Positions 52,207 to 64,000 of a stretch of DNA of 64,000 nucleotides are shown in pieces (position 1 is the stretch's first letter; each line of letters begins with the position of its first letter). The notes beneath the pieces were generated by a model. The model saw only the letters and a list, made by a program, of their open reading frames with translations. It did not search any database and was not told where the DNA came from. Where the stretch lies: assembly GCF_019443445.1 (NCBI RefSeq), contig NZ_CP080378.1, positions 4,092,001 through 4,156,000 of the forward strand, in the 5' to 3' direction. Made by a program: the position numbers and the translations under genes. The stretch is from Massilia sp. PAMC28688 (lineage in GTDB: Bacteria; Pseudomonadota; Gammaproteobacteria; Burkholderiales; Burkholderiaceae_D).

Positions 52207-53796
52207 CTATTTGTTGATGACGAGTGACAGGCGCTTGACACCGGAAGGCGGCATGCTGCCTTCCGCGCGCACCCGGTTGCGCCCACTTGCCTTGGCCAGA
52301 TAGAGGGCGCGGTCGGCCGCGTCAATCAGTTCGGACGGCACCATGCCCTCGATCGGCACCAGGGCGTGGACGCCGCAGCTGACGGTCACGCTATGGGCCC
52401 GGCCCGGCACGTGGGTGAGCTTGTGGGCCGCCACCGACTTACGGATGGCTTCGGCCACGGCAATGGCGCCCCGCAGTCCGGTACCGGGCAGCAGAATGGC
52501 AAATTCTTCGCCGCCCAGGCGCGCCGCCAGATCGTGACTGCGACGGCGCCCGCCGTGGATGCGGGCTGCGACAAATTTCAGGCATTCATCCCCGGCGGGG
52601 TGACCGTACAGATCGTTATATTTCTTGAAGTAATCGACATCCAGAATAATCAGGGCCAGCGAGCGACCCTCGGCCATGGCGCGGTCGAATTCCCGCACAA
52701 GGCGGGTGTCAAACTGGCGCCGGTTGGCAATGCCGGTCAGGGCGTCGCGCAAGGCCTGCTGCCGCAGGGAGCGGCTCTTCTTGACCAGCAGCTTTTGCAG
52801 ATTGCGCCGTTCCTTCTCGAGCTGGTCACGCAGCGAGATCTGGCTGTACAGGCGTACGCCCAGCCACAGCTGGATCAGCATCAGCAGCGACACCCCGGCG
52901 GTGGACAGATAGGCGCTGTCCCACCAGCGCGCCAGGATCTCATCGGTGGAGCGGGACACCGCGATCAGCAGCGGGTAGCCGGGCACGTTCTGGTAGCTGT
53001 ACAGGGTAGGCGCTTCGCTACTGCCGGCCGGCGGTCCGACTATCCTCGATCCGGCCGGGCCGGCACCGCGGCGCACGGCGAACAGCGTGCTGTTGCGTAT
53101 GTCGCGTCCCACATCATGGTTGCGCGGCAGGGTATGAAGCAGCTGCCCCGATTCCAGGGCCAGCACCACATTGCCGCGGGTGCCCGGCTGCATGCCTTGC
53201 AGGCCGCGCAAGTGTCCGATCCGGATCAATGCCATGGCCACGCCCCTGAAGCTGCCATCGTCGGCAGTGAGCGGACGCGACACCGGCAGCAGCCATTGCG
53301 ACGACGCGGCGTCCCGCAGCGGGCTGCCGACGAATAACTGGGCTGCCGGCAGATAGCGGTGCTGCACGAGATGGCTGTTGATGGTGGCGGCAGGCACAGC
53401 CGCCCCTTCGCTCGCCAGCAAGGCCGCGCCATCGTCATCGTATCCGGCCAGAGCGTGCAGCAGGGGAAGGCGGCGCAGGCGCGCGGCCAGGTAGTCATCG
53501 AGCGGCGCCGGTTCGCCCAGCATGCTCTCGCGCTCGAGCCGTTCGCCCAGGTCGAGCAGGGTCAGGTCAACCTTGTCCAGATCCTGGCTCACCTGCTCGG
53601 CCAGCGCGCTGGCCAGGTTCGACGCGGCCGTGGCCGCCTCGTCCAGTTGCATGGCGCGGGCCGTGTAGACGCTCCAGCCCTGCATGCCCCCGAGCGACAG
53701 GCACACCAGGGACAAGAAGACGATGGCCCACAAGGTCACCGGGCGCTTCTGGTGATCGAGCTGGGACAGGGAGGCGAGGATTTGTTCCGGCTTCAT
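52207..53796 (-). CDS. Membrane-bound diguanylate cyclase with periplasmic Cache-like sensor
   Basis: This 529-residue protein has two membrane helices ('LWAIVFLSLVCLSLGGMQGW' near 25-45 and 'VSLLMLIQLWLGVRLYS' near 305-322) enclosing a periplasmic sensor of about 250 residues with a dCache-like pattern ('LLPVSRPLTADDGSFRGVAM', 'YSYQNVPGYPLLIAVSRS'). The cytoplasmic GGDEF domain has 'DLAARLGGEEFAILLPG' (near 427) and 'DYFKKYNDLYGHPAGDECL'. It should make cyclic-di-GMP in response to an external signal. The start at 53796 is preferred; 53817 is possible. Confidence 0.9.
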   Translation of the reverse strand: MKPEQILASLSQLDHQKRPVTLWAIVFLSLVCLSLGGMQGWSVYTARAMQLDEAATAASNLASALAEQVSQDLDKVDLTLLDLGERLERESMLGEPAPLDDYLAARLRRLPLLHALAGYDDDGAALLASEGAAVPAATINSHLVQHRYLPAAQLFVGSPLRDAASSQWLLPVSRPLTADDGSFRGVAMALIRIGHLRGLQGMQPGTRGNVVLALESGQLLHTLPRNHDVGRDIRNSTLFAVRRGAGPAGSRIVGPPAGSSEAPTLYSYQNVPGYPLLIAVSRSTDEILARWWDSAYLSTAGVSLLMLIQLWLGVRLYSQISLRDQLEKERRNLQKLLVKKSRSLRQQALRDALTGIANRRQFDTRLVREFDRAMAEGRSLALIILDVDYFKKYNDLYGHPAGDECLKFVAARIHGGRRRSHDLAARLGGEEFAILLPGTGLRGAIAVAEAIRKSVAAHKLTHVPGRAHSVTVSCGVHALVPIEGMVPSELIDAADRALYLAKASGRNRVRAEGSMPPSGVKRLSLVINK

Positions 53797-53925
53797 GTGC
53801 CTGCAAGGGGCGGGCATGGGTGCAGCCGGCGCGGAAATGGGGTTAGGGGCACGTGCACATTGATTGGATAGAAACCACCCATCTTAGCCGAAACATTCCT
53901 GCGGGCGGTGGTTTTGCAATGTTTT

Positions 53926-54666
53926 TTATTGGACAGCACCCAGTTTATATTTGCGCAATATTTTGGCGTAGGTGCCATCGGCAGTCATCTGCTTCATCGC
54001 CCCCTGGAGCAGGGCTGCGTCGCCCTCGGTGAAGTCGAGGGAGCCACCCAGCCAGGTGGCGGTTTCGCGCACCGGAGCACTCATGACGAAACGTTCCGCC
54101 CGCTGCCCGCGCAGCAAGGCGATGAAAATGTCGCGGTTGCCCACTACGGCGTGCACAATGCCGCGCTGCAGCAAGCGCAATGCTTCCGCCACCGATGAGG
54201 CTTCCACGACCCGATAGCCTTGCTGCTGCATGGCGCCCACCATGAGCGAGCCGCGCAGGATGGCGATCCGCAAGTGCTTGCTGCGCTCGGGGGCGGCGGC
54301 ATCGAATGAACTGCCTTTCAGGCTCAGGAACAGGAATGTTTCGCGGTACAGGGGGGCGAGCCAGCGATAGCGCGCTTCGCGCTCGGGCGACCGGGTCAAG
54401 GGAAAGATGGCCGTGCGCGGCGTGGAAACCGATAGCAACATGGCGCGCCGCCATGGCACGAAGGATACCGCGAACGGGATCCCGGTCCGCCGCCCCAGTT
54501 CCAGCACCATTTCATGCTGGGCCCCGGCGCCGAGCGGACTGGCGGCCATCGCCATGGGCGGCAATTCACTGGTAAGGACGGTAACCGGTGCATGGGCAAG
54601 CGCCGGGCGCAGCAGGCACGGCAACAATACCAGCAGGCAGCAGCACAACGTATGCCTCCAGGCCAT
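53926..54666 (-). CDS. Periplasmic substrate-binding-type protein, orphan (paralogue 1)
   Basis: This 246-residue protein has a signal peptide (MAWRHTLCCCLLVLLPCLLR, ending ALAHA) and a type 3 solute-binding fold ('VLTSELPPMAMAASPLGAG', 'LELGRRTGIPFAVSFVPWRR', 'AIFPLTRSPEREARYRWLAP', 'LRIAILRGSLM', 'GSLDFTEGDAALLQGAMKQM'). It is related to the protein at 62304-63098. No permease or ATPase gene is near, so transport by an ABC system is not evident; it may act as a sensor or have another role. It is divergent from the amidohydrolase gene. Confidence 0.82.
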   Translation of the reverse strand: MAWRHTLCCCLLVLLPCLLRPALAHAPVTVLTSELPPMAMAASPLGAGAQHEMVLELGRRTGIPFAVSFVPWRRAMLLSVSTPRTAIFPLTRSPEREARYRWLAPLYRETFLFLSLKGSSFDAAAPERSKHLRIAILRGSLMVGAMQQQGYRVVEASSVAEALRLLQRGIVHAVVGNRDIFIALLRGQRAERFVMSAPVRETATWLGGSLDFTEGDAALLQGAMKQMTADGTYAKILRKYKLGAVQ

Positions 54667-54904
54667 GATGGATTCCAATTGACTGTCGTGATTCATTGTA
54701 GCGCCATGCCGACTTGTAGCGCACACCTCATGACTGATAGTAGCGGTGGCGGCACTATATGCATGCCTTAAAGATTTGCTCAAAAGTTTCCCAGAGCGCG
54801 TAAAATTCTCTCGCGAAGCACATCGACGACAGTTGCGCAGGCCATTGCAGTCAATGTCAATACATTCATTGGTGTGCCATTGTTATCTACTTCGAGGATT
54901 TTGT

Positions 54905-58270
<3,366 letters not shown>

Positions 58271-58329
58271 GCCTTCCATGGCGGCCTGAACGCTGACAGG
58301 GGACGGCTGGTGCCTGTGCCCCTGCGCTG

Positions 58330-59001
58330 TCAGCGCATGGCCGGCTTCATCAGCTCGGCCACTGCCGCACTGCCGGCATCATGGGCCTGGCGCGTCTCGA
58401 GCGAGAGAAATCCGCCGATGGTGGCCTGCACCATGCTTTCCACGATTTGCTCGTGGCTCAGGCGCTTGTCGCGCAGCAAAAATTCCACCGTCGGGTCGCA
58501 AGCCCGGGAGTACAAGGTGTAGACCAGCACATCGTCCGGCACCAGGGGGTTGAGCGCGCCCTGTTCGCGCGCCAGGGCAACGAGCTTGTGGAAGCGCTTG
58601 TCCACCCGCAGCGCCACCGTGATGTAGTCCAGATTGAGCATCAGGTTGCGCTGCAGTGTCTTGCTGGTCGATGGCAGGTGCGGCACGCCACCCTGGAGGC
58701 GCAGTTGCAGCGACCAGGCCAGGATGCGCCGGATCTTGTCGATCGCCGGCCAGTCTTCCCCGTAACTGTCGAGCTCGGCCATGGTCAGGTTGAGCAGGCG
58801 CACCATGGCCGCCGCCGCCAGTTTCTCCTTCGAGGAAAAGTGCTTGTACAGGCTGCCCTTGGCAATGCCCACGCGCTCAGCCACATCATCCATCGTCATC
58901 AGGTCGAAACCCTTTTCCGACAGCAGTGAATTAGCCGCCAGGATGATGGCGTCTTCACGCGCATCGAATTGCTGTTTTTTAAACGGTATACGAAATTCCA
59001 T
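58330..59001 (-). CDS. TetR-family transcriptional regulator
   Basis: This 223-residue protein has an N-terminal TetR helix-turn-helix ('AIILAANSLLSEKGFDLMTM', 'DDVAERVGIAKGSLYKHFSS', 'KEKLAAAA') and a helical ligand-binding C-terminal domain. The ATG at 59001 places the HTH at the usual position; the longer frame to 59055 would cover the operator. A palindromic site lies directly upstream (59035-59060), between this gene and the divergent fasciclin gene, so self-regulation and control of that gene are likely. The ligand is unknown. Confidence 0.88.
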   Translation of the reverse strand: MEFRIPFKKQQFDAREDAIILAANSLLSEKGFDLMTMDDVAERVGIAKGSLYKHFSSKEKLAAAAMVRLLNLTMAELDSYGEDWPAIDKIRRILAWSLQLRLQGGVPHLPSTSKTLQRNLMLNLDYITVALRVDKRFHKLVALAREQGALNPLVPDDVLVYTLYSRACDPTVEFLLRDKRLSHEQIVESMVQATIGGFLSLETRQAHDAGSAAVAELMKPAMR

Positions 59002-59034
59002 ACAATTTTTGCACGAATAAAAACTCTGTAGTAT

Positions 59035-59060
59035 ATTTCGTGACCGGTCAGTCACGAAAT
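59035..59060. promoter_or_regulatory. Palindromic operator between tetR-like and fasciclin genes
   Basis: ATTTCGTGAC and its exact reverse complement GTCACGAAAT are separated by six bases, and the centre contains the perfect palindrome TGACCGGTCA. TGACCGGTCA-type palindromes are common binding sites of TetR/AcrR regulators. It lies about 34 bases upstream of the regulator start and about 113 before the fasciclin start. Confidence 0.75.
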
Positions 59061-59172
59061 GAATGGGTAGTCAAATTGTAACCCGTCAAGGCGCCTGGAA
59101 GATTGGCCCGGGCATTTTTTAATCGACGACGTCACGCTGGTGCACGCTACCAGCTTTTTGAGGAGAGTTGAA

Positions 59173-60132
59173 ATGCATATCAGGAATTTTTTGAAAGCAG
59201 GACTGGCCGCGCTGGCCATGCTCGCCACTCTTTCTGCCTGTGGTGGGGACGACGATGATGCACTGTTTCCCCCCGCTCAGGGCAATATTGCCGAGGTAGC
59301 GAAAGAAAAAGGCTTCAATTCGCTGCTCGCTGCCGTCACCAAGGCCGGCATTGGCAGCACCCTGACCGCCAGCAACGCCCAATTGACCGTGTTTGCCCCA
59401 ACCGACCAGGCATTTACCGACCTGGCCCGGCAACTGGGCTTTGCCGACGCCGGTGCCATGGTCAATGCCTTGCCCGCCCCGGCCCTGCAAAGCATCCTGA
59501 CCTACCATGTACTGGGCACCAAAAAGCTCGCCGCCGACCTGGTCGCCGGTGGCGCCACCCAGAACACCGCCTACACTTTTGCCAACGCGCCGGCGCGCCT
59601 GAGCTTTGACTTCACCAGCGGTGTCAAGATTACCGATGCCGCCTTGACCACCGCTACCGTGGTGACGGCCGATGTGGCGGCCAGCAATGGCGTGATCCAT
59701 GCGGTGGACAAGGTACTGGTGCCGCCCGGCGTGCTCAACGTTGTCCAGATGGCGCAAGTCAATCCGCAATTTACCTCGCTCGTCAGCGCCGTGGTGGCTG
59801 CCAACCTGCAGGGCACGCTGAGCGGCGCCGGTCCCTTTACGGTCTTCGCGCCGGTCAATGCCGCGTTTGCCGCCGCGCCCCAGAACCTGACAGTGCCCCA
59901 GCTGACCACCGTGCTGACCTACCATGTACTGGGCAGCCAGGTGTTGTCCTCGGATATTCCGTTCGGAACGCCGGTTGCCACCGCCGCCGGTCAAGCCATC
60001 ACCATTCTGGCCGGCACTGCGCCGACCATCCGCGATACCACCAACGTGCAGGCCAGGATCGTGGCCGTGGATGTGCGGGCAAGCAACGGCGTGATCCACG
60101 TCATCGACAAGGTGCTGATACCAGTGCTCTGA
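59173..60132 (+). CDS. Two-domain fasciclin (FAS1) lipoprotein
   Basis: This 319-residue protein has a lipoprotein signal (MHIRNFLKAGLAALAMLATL, lipobox LSAC, followed by GGDDDDA) and two FAS1 domains. Each has the H1 ('TVFAPTDQAF', 'TVFAPVNAAF'), the 'LTYHVLG' motif and the H2 ('ASNGVIHAVDKVLVPPG', 'ASNGVIHVIDKVLIP'). FAS1 domains mediate adhesion between surfaces. aggag lies upstream of the ATG at 59173. It is probably regulated by the divergent TetR protein. Confidence 0.92.
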   Translation: MHIRNFLKAGLAALAMLATLSACGGDDDDALFPPAQGNIAEVAKEKGFNSLLAAVTKAGIGSTLTASNAQLTVFAPTDQAFTDLARQLGFADAGAMVNALPAPALQSILTYHVLGTKKLAADLVAGGATQNTAYTFANAPARLSFDFTSGVKITDAALTTATVVTADVAASNGVIHAVDKVLVPPGVLNVVQMAQVNPQFTSLVSAVVAANLQGTLSGAGPFTVFAPVNAAFAAAPQNLTVPQLTTVLTYHVLGSQVLSSDIPFGTPVATAAGQAITILAGTAPTIRDTTNVQARIVAVDVRASNGVIHVIDKVLIPVL

Positions 60133-60180
60133 GGCTGGCTGAACTGACCATGCAGTGGCCCGCCTCGCACGCGGGCCGGC

Positions 60181-60582
60181 TTATTGCACGGCCACCTGAT
60201 CGTACCCGCCCGGCGCCAGCTGCATCAGGCACACCCCGTGCCCGAACGGATCGGCCAGGGTGACAATGCGCCCCCAGCGGTGGTTGCGGGGCGCGCTTTC
60301 CTGGACGGCACCGGCGGCCACGGCCCGTGCCAGCGCCGTGTCCAGGTCATCAACGCAAAAGTCCAGGTGCACGGGAGTCCAGTGGCGGCTGAACGTACGC
60401 GCCACGCCCGGTCCTGTCAGGCTGCCGGCGTCCTTGGTCAGCAGGTGGACCAGGGCGCCGGCCCCGGCCATTTCGGCCACCGCCCCGTCAAACAGACGAC
60501 GCACCAGGTGCAGGCCCAGCGCGCTGTAAAACGTGATGCCCCGTTCCAGATCGTCCACATCGATATTGATATATATCTGCAT
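60181..60582 (-). CDS. VOC (glyoxalase/bleomycin-resistance fold) protein
   Basis: This 133-residue soluble protein starts at the ATG at 60582 with aaggag upstream. Typical paired beta-alpha-beta modules are visible: 'INIDVDDLERGITFYSALGL', 'GPGVARTFSRHWTPVHLDFC', 'VDDLDTALARAVAAGAV', 'TLADPFGHGVCLMQL'. Possible metal ligands are the histidine in 'VHLDF' and acidic residues at matching positions. The exact substrate cannot be told from sequence. Confidence 0.85.
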   Translation of the reverse strand: MQIYINIDVDDLERGITFYSALGLHLVRRLFDGAVAEMAGAGALVHLLTKDAGSLTGPGVARTFSRHWTPVHLDFCVDDLDTALARAVAAGAVQESAPRNHRWGRIVTLADPFGHGVCLMQLAPGGYDQVAVQ

Positions 60583-60751
60583 GTTTGCTCCTTGTATCAG
60601 GGTTTCCCTGGCTGGCCTGTGCCGCGTCATGCGCATGCAACAGTCGCCGTGGCGCTTTCGGTACATACCATCGTGAGCTTTGGCGTAAAATTGCCTGTCC
60701 CCATCATGAAACTTGTCACATGGATCAGCAAGCTTGTCCCGGAACCCGTCC

Positions 60752-62287
60752 ATGAGAAATGCTGCCGCAATGCCGCTGGCCTGCCTGATGGCTTGCCTGA
60801 TGCTGGCCGGTTGCGCCTTGCCTTCACTCGAAACCCGCGTGGCGAGCACTGCGCTGCCCGTGCACGCCGACACCCGCATTGGCCGCGCCATCGCGCCCCT
60901 TGCCCAGGACAAGGATGGCTTGACGGGCGTGCATGCCCTGGTCGATGGCCGCGACGCCTTTGCCGCGCGCATGATGATGGCGGACGCCGCCGAGCGTAGC
61001 CTCGACATCCAATACTACATCTGGCGTAACGATACCACTGGCTTGCTGTTGCTGGACGCCTTGCGCGCTGCGGCCGGGCGCGGGGTGCGGGTGCGCCTGC
61101 TGCTCGACGATAACAATAGCGCCAGCCTCGACCCTGCGCTGGCGCTGCTGGACGCCCACCCGAATGCCGAAGTGCGTCTGTTCAATCCCTTTGCCTTTCG
61201 CACGGCCCGCCTGTTGGGTTTCCTGACCGATTTCAAGCGCCTGAACCGGCGCATGCACAACAAGTCCTTCACCGCCGACGGCCAGGCCACCATCGTCGGG
61301 GGCCGCAACGTGGGCAATGAATATTATGATGCTACCGGCGAGGTCCTGTTTGCCGACCTCGATGTGCTGGCCGTGGGCGCCGTGGTGGGGGCAGTGCAGC
61401 GCGACTTTGACCGCTACTGGAACAGCCGCTCGGCCTATCCCGCCGGCTTGCTGCTGACCAGGTCGCAGCAGGGCGACGCGGCCCGCCTCGATGCGCGCCG
61501 GGCACGCCTGGCGGGCAACCCGGGTGCCCAGGCCTACCTGCGCGCCATGCGCAGTTCCACCTTCGTCACGCAGCTTACCGAGCGCACGCTGCCACTGGAA
61601 TGGGTGAAGGTGGAACTGGTCAGCGACGACCCCGACAAGGTGCTTGGCGCCTCGCCCGAAGCCGGCGTTGCTTACCAGCTGCCCCCCAAATTCGGCGAAC
61701 CGCTGCGCCAGGTGGACTTGGTGTCGCCTTATTTTGTCCCGGGCGCCAACTGGACGGCACGCTTTGGCTTGTTGGCGCGCAACGGTATCCGGGTGCGCAT
61801 CCTGACCAATTCGCTCGAGGCGACCGACGTCCCGGCGGTCCACGCCGGCTATGCGCGCTGGCGCCGCTCCCTGCTGGCCGATGGGGTGCGCCTGCTCGAA
61901 CTCAAGCGCAGCTGGCCCCAGCCAACCGAGGCGCGGCGCACGCTGGGCGGCAGCTCCGGCTCCAGCCTGCATGCCAAGACCTTTGCTGTTGACCAGTCGC
62001 GCATGTTTGTGGGGTCCTTCAATTTCGATCCGCGCTCGGCCGACCTGAATACGGAGATGGGCTTCATCATCGACAGTCCGGCCCTGTCGGCGCGCATGTC
62101 CGAGGTACTCGACAAACAGATCATGGCGCGCGCCTACGAGGTGACGCTGACGCCGCAGGGACGCCTGCAGTGGCACGAGCAGGGCGAACGCGGCATGATG
62201 GTGCACGACATCGAACCCGGCACCACCCTGTGGCAGCGCGCGACGGTGCAGTTCATGTCGCTGCTGCCGATTGAATGGATGCTGTGA
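60752..62287 (+). CDS. Phospholipase D / cardiolipin-synthase-like lipoprotein
   Basis: This 511-residue protein has a lipoprotein signal (MRNAAAMPLACLMACLMLAG, lipobox LAGC) and two HKD catalytic motifs: 'HNKSFTADGQATIVGGRN' near residue 168 and 'HAKTFAVDQSRMFVGSFN' near 405. Supporting motifs are 'SLDIQYYIWRNDTTG' and 'RVLLDDNN'-like 'VRLLLDDNNSASLDP'. Both active-site halves are intact. Lipid-anchored PLD proteins of this type are usually called cardiolipin synthase-like; the acceptor is unknown. It precedes the second substrate-binding-type gene by 16 bases. Confidence 0.9.
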   Translation: MRNAAAMPLACLMACLMLAGCALPSLETRVASTALPVHADTRIGRAIAPLAQDKDGLTGVHALVDGRDAFAARMMMADAAERSLDIQYYIWRNDTTGLLLLDALRAAAGRGVRVRLLLDDNNSASLDPALALLDAHPNAEVRLFNPFAFRTARLLGFLTDFKRLNRRMHNKSFTADGQATIVGGRNVGNEYYDATGEVLFADLDVLAVGAVVGAVQRDFDRYWNSRSAYPAGLLLTRSQQGDAARLDARRARLAGNPGAQAYLRAMRSSTFVTQLTERTLPLEWVKVELVSDDPDKVLGASPEAGVAYQLPPKFGEPLRQVDLVSPYFVPGANWTARFGLLARNGIRVRILTNSLEATDVPAVHAGYARWRRSLLADGVRLLELKRSWPQPTEARRTLGGSSGSSLHAKTFAVDQSRMFVGSFNFDPRSADLNTEMGFIIDSPALSARMSEVLDKQIMARAYEVTLTPQGRLQWHEQGERGMMVHDIEPGTTLWQRATVQFMSLLPIEWML

Positions 62288-62303
62288 GAAAGGGGGAGGG
62301 AGA

Positions 62304-63098
62304 ATGACGATGGAACCCGTGTCAGGCAAGCGCCGCGTGGTCCTGGCCGGCGCATGCATCGCGGCCGCCGTGCCTGCCGCTGCCGCCGCTGCTGCTGTCT
62401 CTGCTGCTGCCTCCGTTGCTCCTGCCCCGCGCCATGCGCGCTTGCGCGTGATGACCAGCCACCTGCCGCCCTTGTCGGTCGAACACGATGCGGGCCGCCC
62501 CGGCGCGCTGTACGAACTGGTGGCCGAGCTGTGCAGGCGCACGGGGCGCACCTTACAGGCGCAGTTTGTGCCCTGGAAGCGTGCCATCCACCTGGCCAGC
62601 AGCAACCGCGCCACGGCCATTTTCCCGCTCACCCGGACGCCCGGACGCGAGCGCCATTTCCGCTGGCTGGTCTCGCTGTACGACGAGCATTACGTGTTCC
62701 TCACCCCCCGCGGGCGCGCCTTTGACGTGCGCAATCCGGAAAACATGAAGGACATGCGCATCAGCCTGATCCGCGGTTCATCGCTCACCGAGTCGCTGGT
62801 GCAGATGGGCTACCGGAACATTGTGGAGGCGCGCTCGGTGGACGAAGTCCATCGCTTCCTGGTGGCAGGCATTGCCGATGCTGCGTTCGGCGAGCGCAAT
62901 ATTGTGCGCAATTCCCTGCGCAGCCGCGCCGCCCTGGACGAGTTCGACGTGAGCGAACCGGTGCGCCGCACCTCGGCCTGGCTGGCCGGCTCGCTTGACT
63001 TTACCGAAAGCGACGCGGCCGGCTTCGAGCGCGCCATGCTAGCCATGAAGGCCGACGGCACCCACCAGGCCATCCTCAAGCGCTACCAGCTGGGATAG
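62304..63098 (+). CDS. Periplasmic substrate-binding-type protein, orphan (paralogue 2)
   Basis: This 264-residue protein starts at the ATG at 62304 with ggagggag upstream. The N-terminal signal region is extremely alanine-rich (runs of AAAA and AAV). The mature part has the type 3 binding fold: 'MTSHLPPLSVEHDAGRPGAL', 'CRRTGRTLQAQFVPWKRAIH', 'AIFPLTRTPGRERHFRWLVS', 'MRISLIRGSSLTESLVQMGY' and 'GSLDFTESDAAGFERAML'. These segments align well with the gene at 53926-54666. No transporter genes are adjacent. Confidence 0.82.
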   Translation: MTMEPVSGKRRVVLAGACIAAAVPAAAAAAAVSAAASVAPAPRHARLRVMTSHLPPLSVEHDAGRPGALYELVAELCRRTGRTLQAQFVPWKRAIHLASSNRATAIFPLTRTPGRERHFRWLVSLYDEHYVFLTPRGRAFDVRNPENMKDMRISLIRGSSLTESLVQMGYRNIVEARSVDEVHRFLVAGIADAAFGERNIVRNSLRSRAALDEFDVSEPVRRTSAWLAGSLDFTESDAAGFERAMLAMKADGTHQAILKRYQLG

Positions 63099-63110
63099 CG
63101 CTGCCGGGCC

Positions 63111-64000
63111 TCAATGCAGTTCCGTTGACGAGCTGTGGATGGTGGCCGAATGGCGCAGGTTGGCGCCGCCCGGGGTCAGGCTCGCTTCCAGGCGGCCCAC
63201 CGCTTCCATGATCCTGGCCGGGTCGGCGTAATGCGCCATGTGGCCAACCCCATCTTCTATGATCAGCTCGCTGTGCCGCACTTCATTGTGAAAACGGATG
63301 GCGTGATCGTGCACATCCACAATTTCGTCGCCATTGCCCGCCACCACGGCAATGGGCAGCGTCAATTCCTTGTAGCGCTCGGACAGGCGCTTGGCTGCCG
63401 GAATCATCATGGCGGTCTCGGCCGCGCTGGCGCCCAGCTGTCCGGGCCGCAGGGCTAGCCATTTCGGCAATTCCTGGAAGCGTTCCGGCACCGGGGCCGG
63501 TGCAAACATGCGTTTGACCAGGCGCGGCCACAGCATGGCCGCCAGCACGGGCGCCACCGTATGGCGCAGCAGCTGGCCGATGCCGGGAATGGCCGGGGCC
63601 GCCATCAGGGGCACATCCGCGCGCGTGGTCGGGTAGTAGTAACCCGACATAAGCGTGATGGCGCGCACATATTTGGGATAGTTGAGCGCCATCGCCAGCG
63701 TGACCAGGGTGCCCCAGGAGTGCCCGACCACGATAGGACGCTCCACGCCCATCTTGTGCAATGCCTGGTAGAACAGGCGCGCCTGCTCTTCCGGCGTCCA
63801 GTCGAGCTTGCCGGGCCGGTCGCTGTAGCCAAAGCCCGGCCGGTCAAAGGCAATGACCCGGTAGGGCCGCGCACCGCTGTCGAGCAAGCCGCTCAGATCG
63901 AAGTCGTTGGAAAACAGGCCATTGCCATGCAGCAGTACCAGCGTGTCGCCCTGACCCCGTTCCACATAATGCAGGCGAACGCCCTCGACCTCGACGAAGT
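63111..64000 (-). CDS. Alpha/beta hydrolase, N-terminus outside the window
   Basis: The frame is open to the window edge, so the start is missing; the visible part ends at 63111. Upstream of the first possible internal start the frame continues with 'FVEVEGVRLHYVERGQGDT', typical of the family. Features are the oxyanion loop 'LVLLHGNGLFSNDF', the nucleophile elbow 'IVVGHSWGTLVTLA' (serine), a likely catalytic aspartate in 'GNGDEIVDVHDH' and the histidine in 'DGVGHMAHYADP'. The exact reaction is unknown. Confidence 0.9.
   Translation of the reverse strand, partial: FVEVEGVRLHYVERGQGDTLVLLHGNGLFSNDFDLSGLLDSGARPYRVIAFDRPGFGYSDRPGKLDWTPEEQARLFYQALHKMGVERPIVVGHSWGTLVTLAMALNYPKYVRAITLMSGYYYPTTRADVPLMAAPAIPGIGQLLRHTVAPVLAAMLWPRLVKRMFAPAPVPERFQELPKWLALRPGQLGASAAETAMMIPAAKRLSERYKELTLPIAVVAGNGDEIVDVHDHAIRFHNEVRHSELIIEDGVGHMAHYADPARIMEAVGRLEASLTPGGANLRHSATIHSSSTELH

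Overview
The window looks like part of the chromosome of a high-GC betaproteobacterium, most likely Oxalobacteraceae (Massilia/Duganella/Janthinobacterium-like). This is inferred from codon use, the FNR/cbb3/HemN gene set, the many PAS/GGDEF sensors and the large DUF4347 adhesin. No rRNA, tRNA or CRISPR array was seen.

Layout. (1) 1-4.5 kb is an accessory islet. It holds a left-truncated IS66 element (tnpA, tnpB, tnpC, right end at about 1573) that cuts a small gene. Beyond it lie several small, visibly less GC-rich minus-strand genes, some resembling immunity proteins and one resembling a release factor that has lost its GGQ motif. They are separated by about 102-bp palindrome-ended repeats. 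Two 131-bp MITE-like elements lie in opposite orientation, one inside such a repeat and one beside a fragment of it. (2) 4.5-7.6 kb holds small housekeeping and unknown genes: a GT51 transglycosylase, a DUF455 ferritin-like protein, a lipoprotein, a membrane protein and a YciI-like protein. (3) 7.7-17.7 kb is a micro-aerobic respiration block: hemN, a SafE-like protein, ccoI, ccoS, ccoNOQP, ccoG and ccoH. It has FNR boxes before hemN and ccoN, and an fnr gene lies nearby at 22.5-23.3 kb. (4) 17.8-33.5 kb is a signalling block: a response regulator, two hybrid histidine kinases, a GGDEF-EAL protein and two diguanylate cyclases. It includes a 240-bp element with perfect 20-bp terminal inverted repeats.

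(5) 33.8-48.5 kb is the most striking part. A 3000-residue surface protein carries an N-terminal LEPR-type motif, a DUF4347 domain, many Ig-like repeats and a proline-rich spacer. It is followed by four tightly packed genes: a TolC-like outer-membrane lipoprotein, a short periplasmic adaptor, a GAF-HlyD fusion and an M50 zinc-protease-HlyD fusion. No ABC transporter is present, and the protein has no visible Sec signal peptide. The locus may be a dedicated export/processing system in which an intramembrane protease takes the inner-membrane position.

(6) 48.5-64 kb holds mixed functions: a stand-alone phage CII-like regulator, a CBS-domain protein, an SRPBCC protein, another diguanylate cyclase, two paralogous orphan substrate-binding proteins, a TolB-propeller/amidohydrolase fusion, a TetR regulator divergent from a fasciclin lipoprotein with a clear palindromic operator between them, a VOC protein, a phospholipase D-like lipoprotein and a truncated alpha/beta hydrolase.

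How the genes may work together: FNR senses oxygen and probably drives hemN and ccoNOQP. The cyclic-di-GMP enzymes on both sides of the adhesin locus suggest surface attachment controlled by second messenger, although no LapD/LapG-type pair is visible. All positions and motifs come from reading the sequence; family names come from motif recognition, not database searches.
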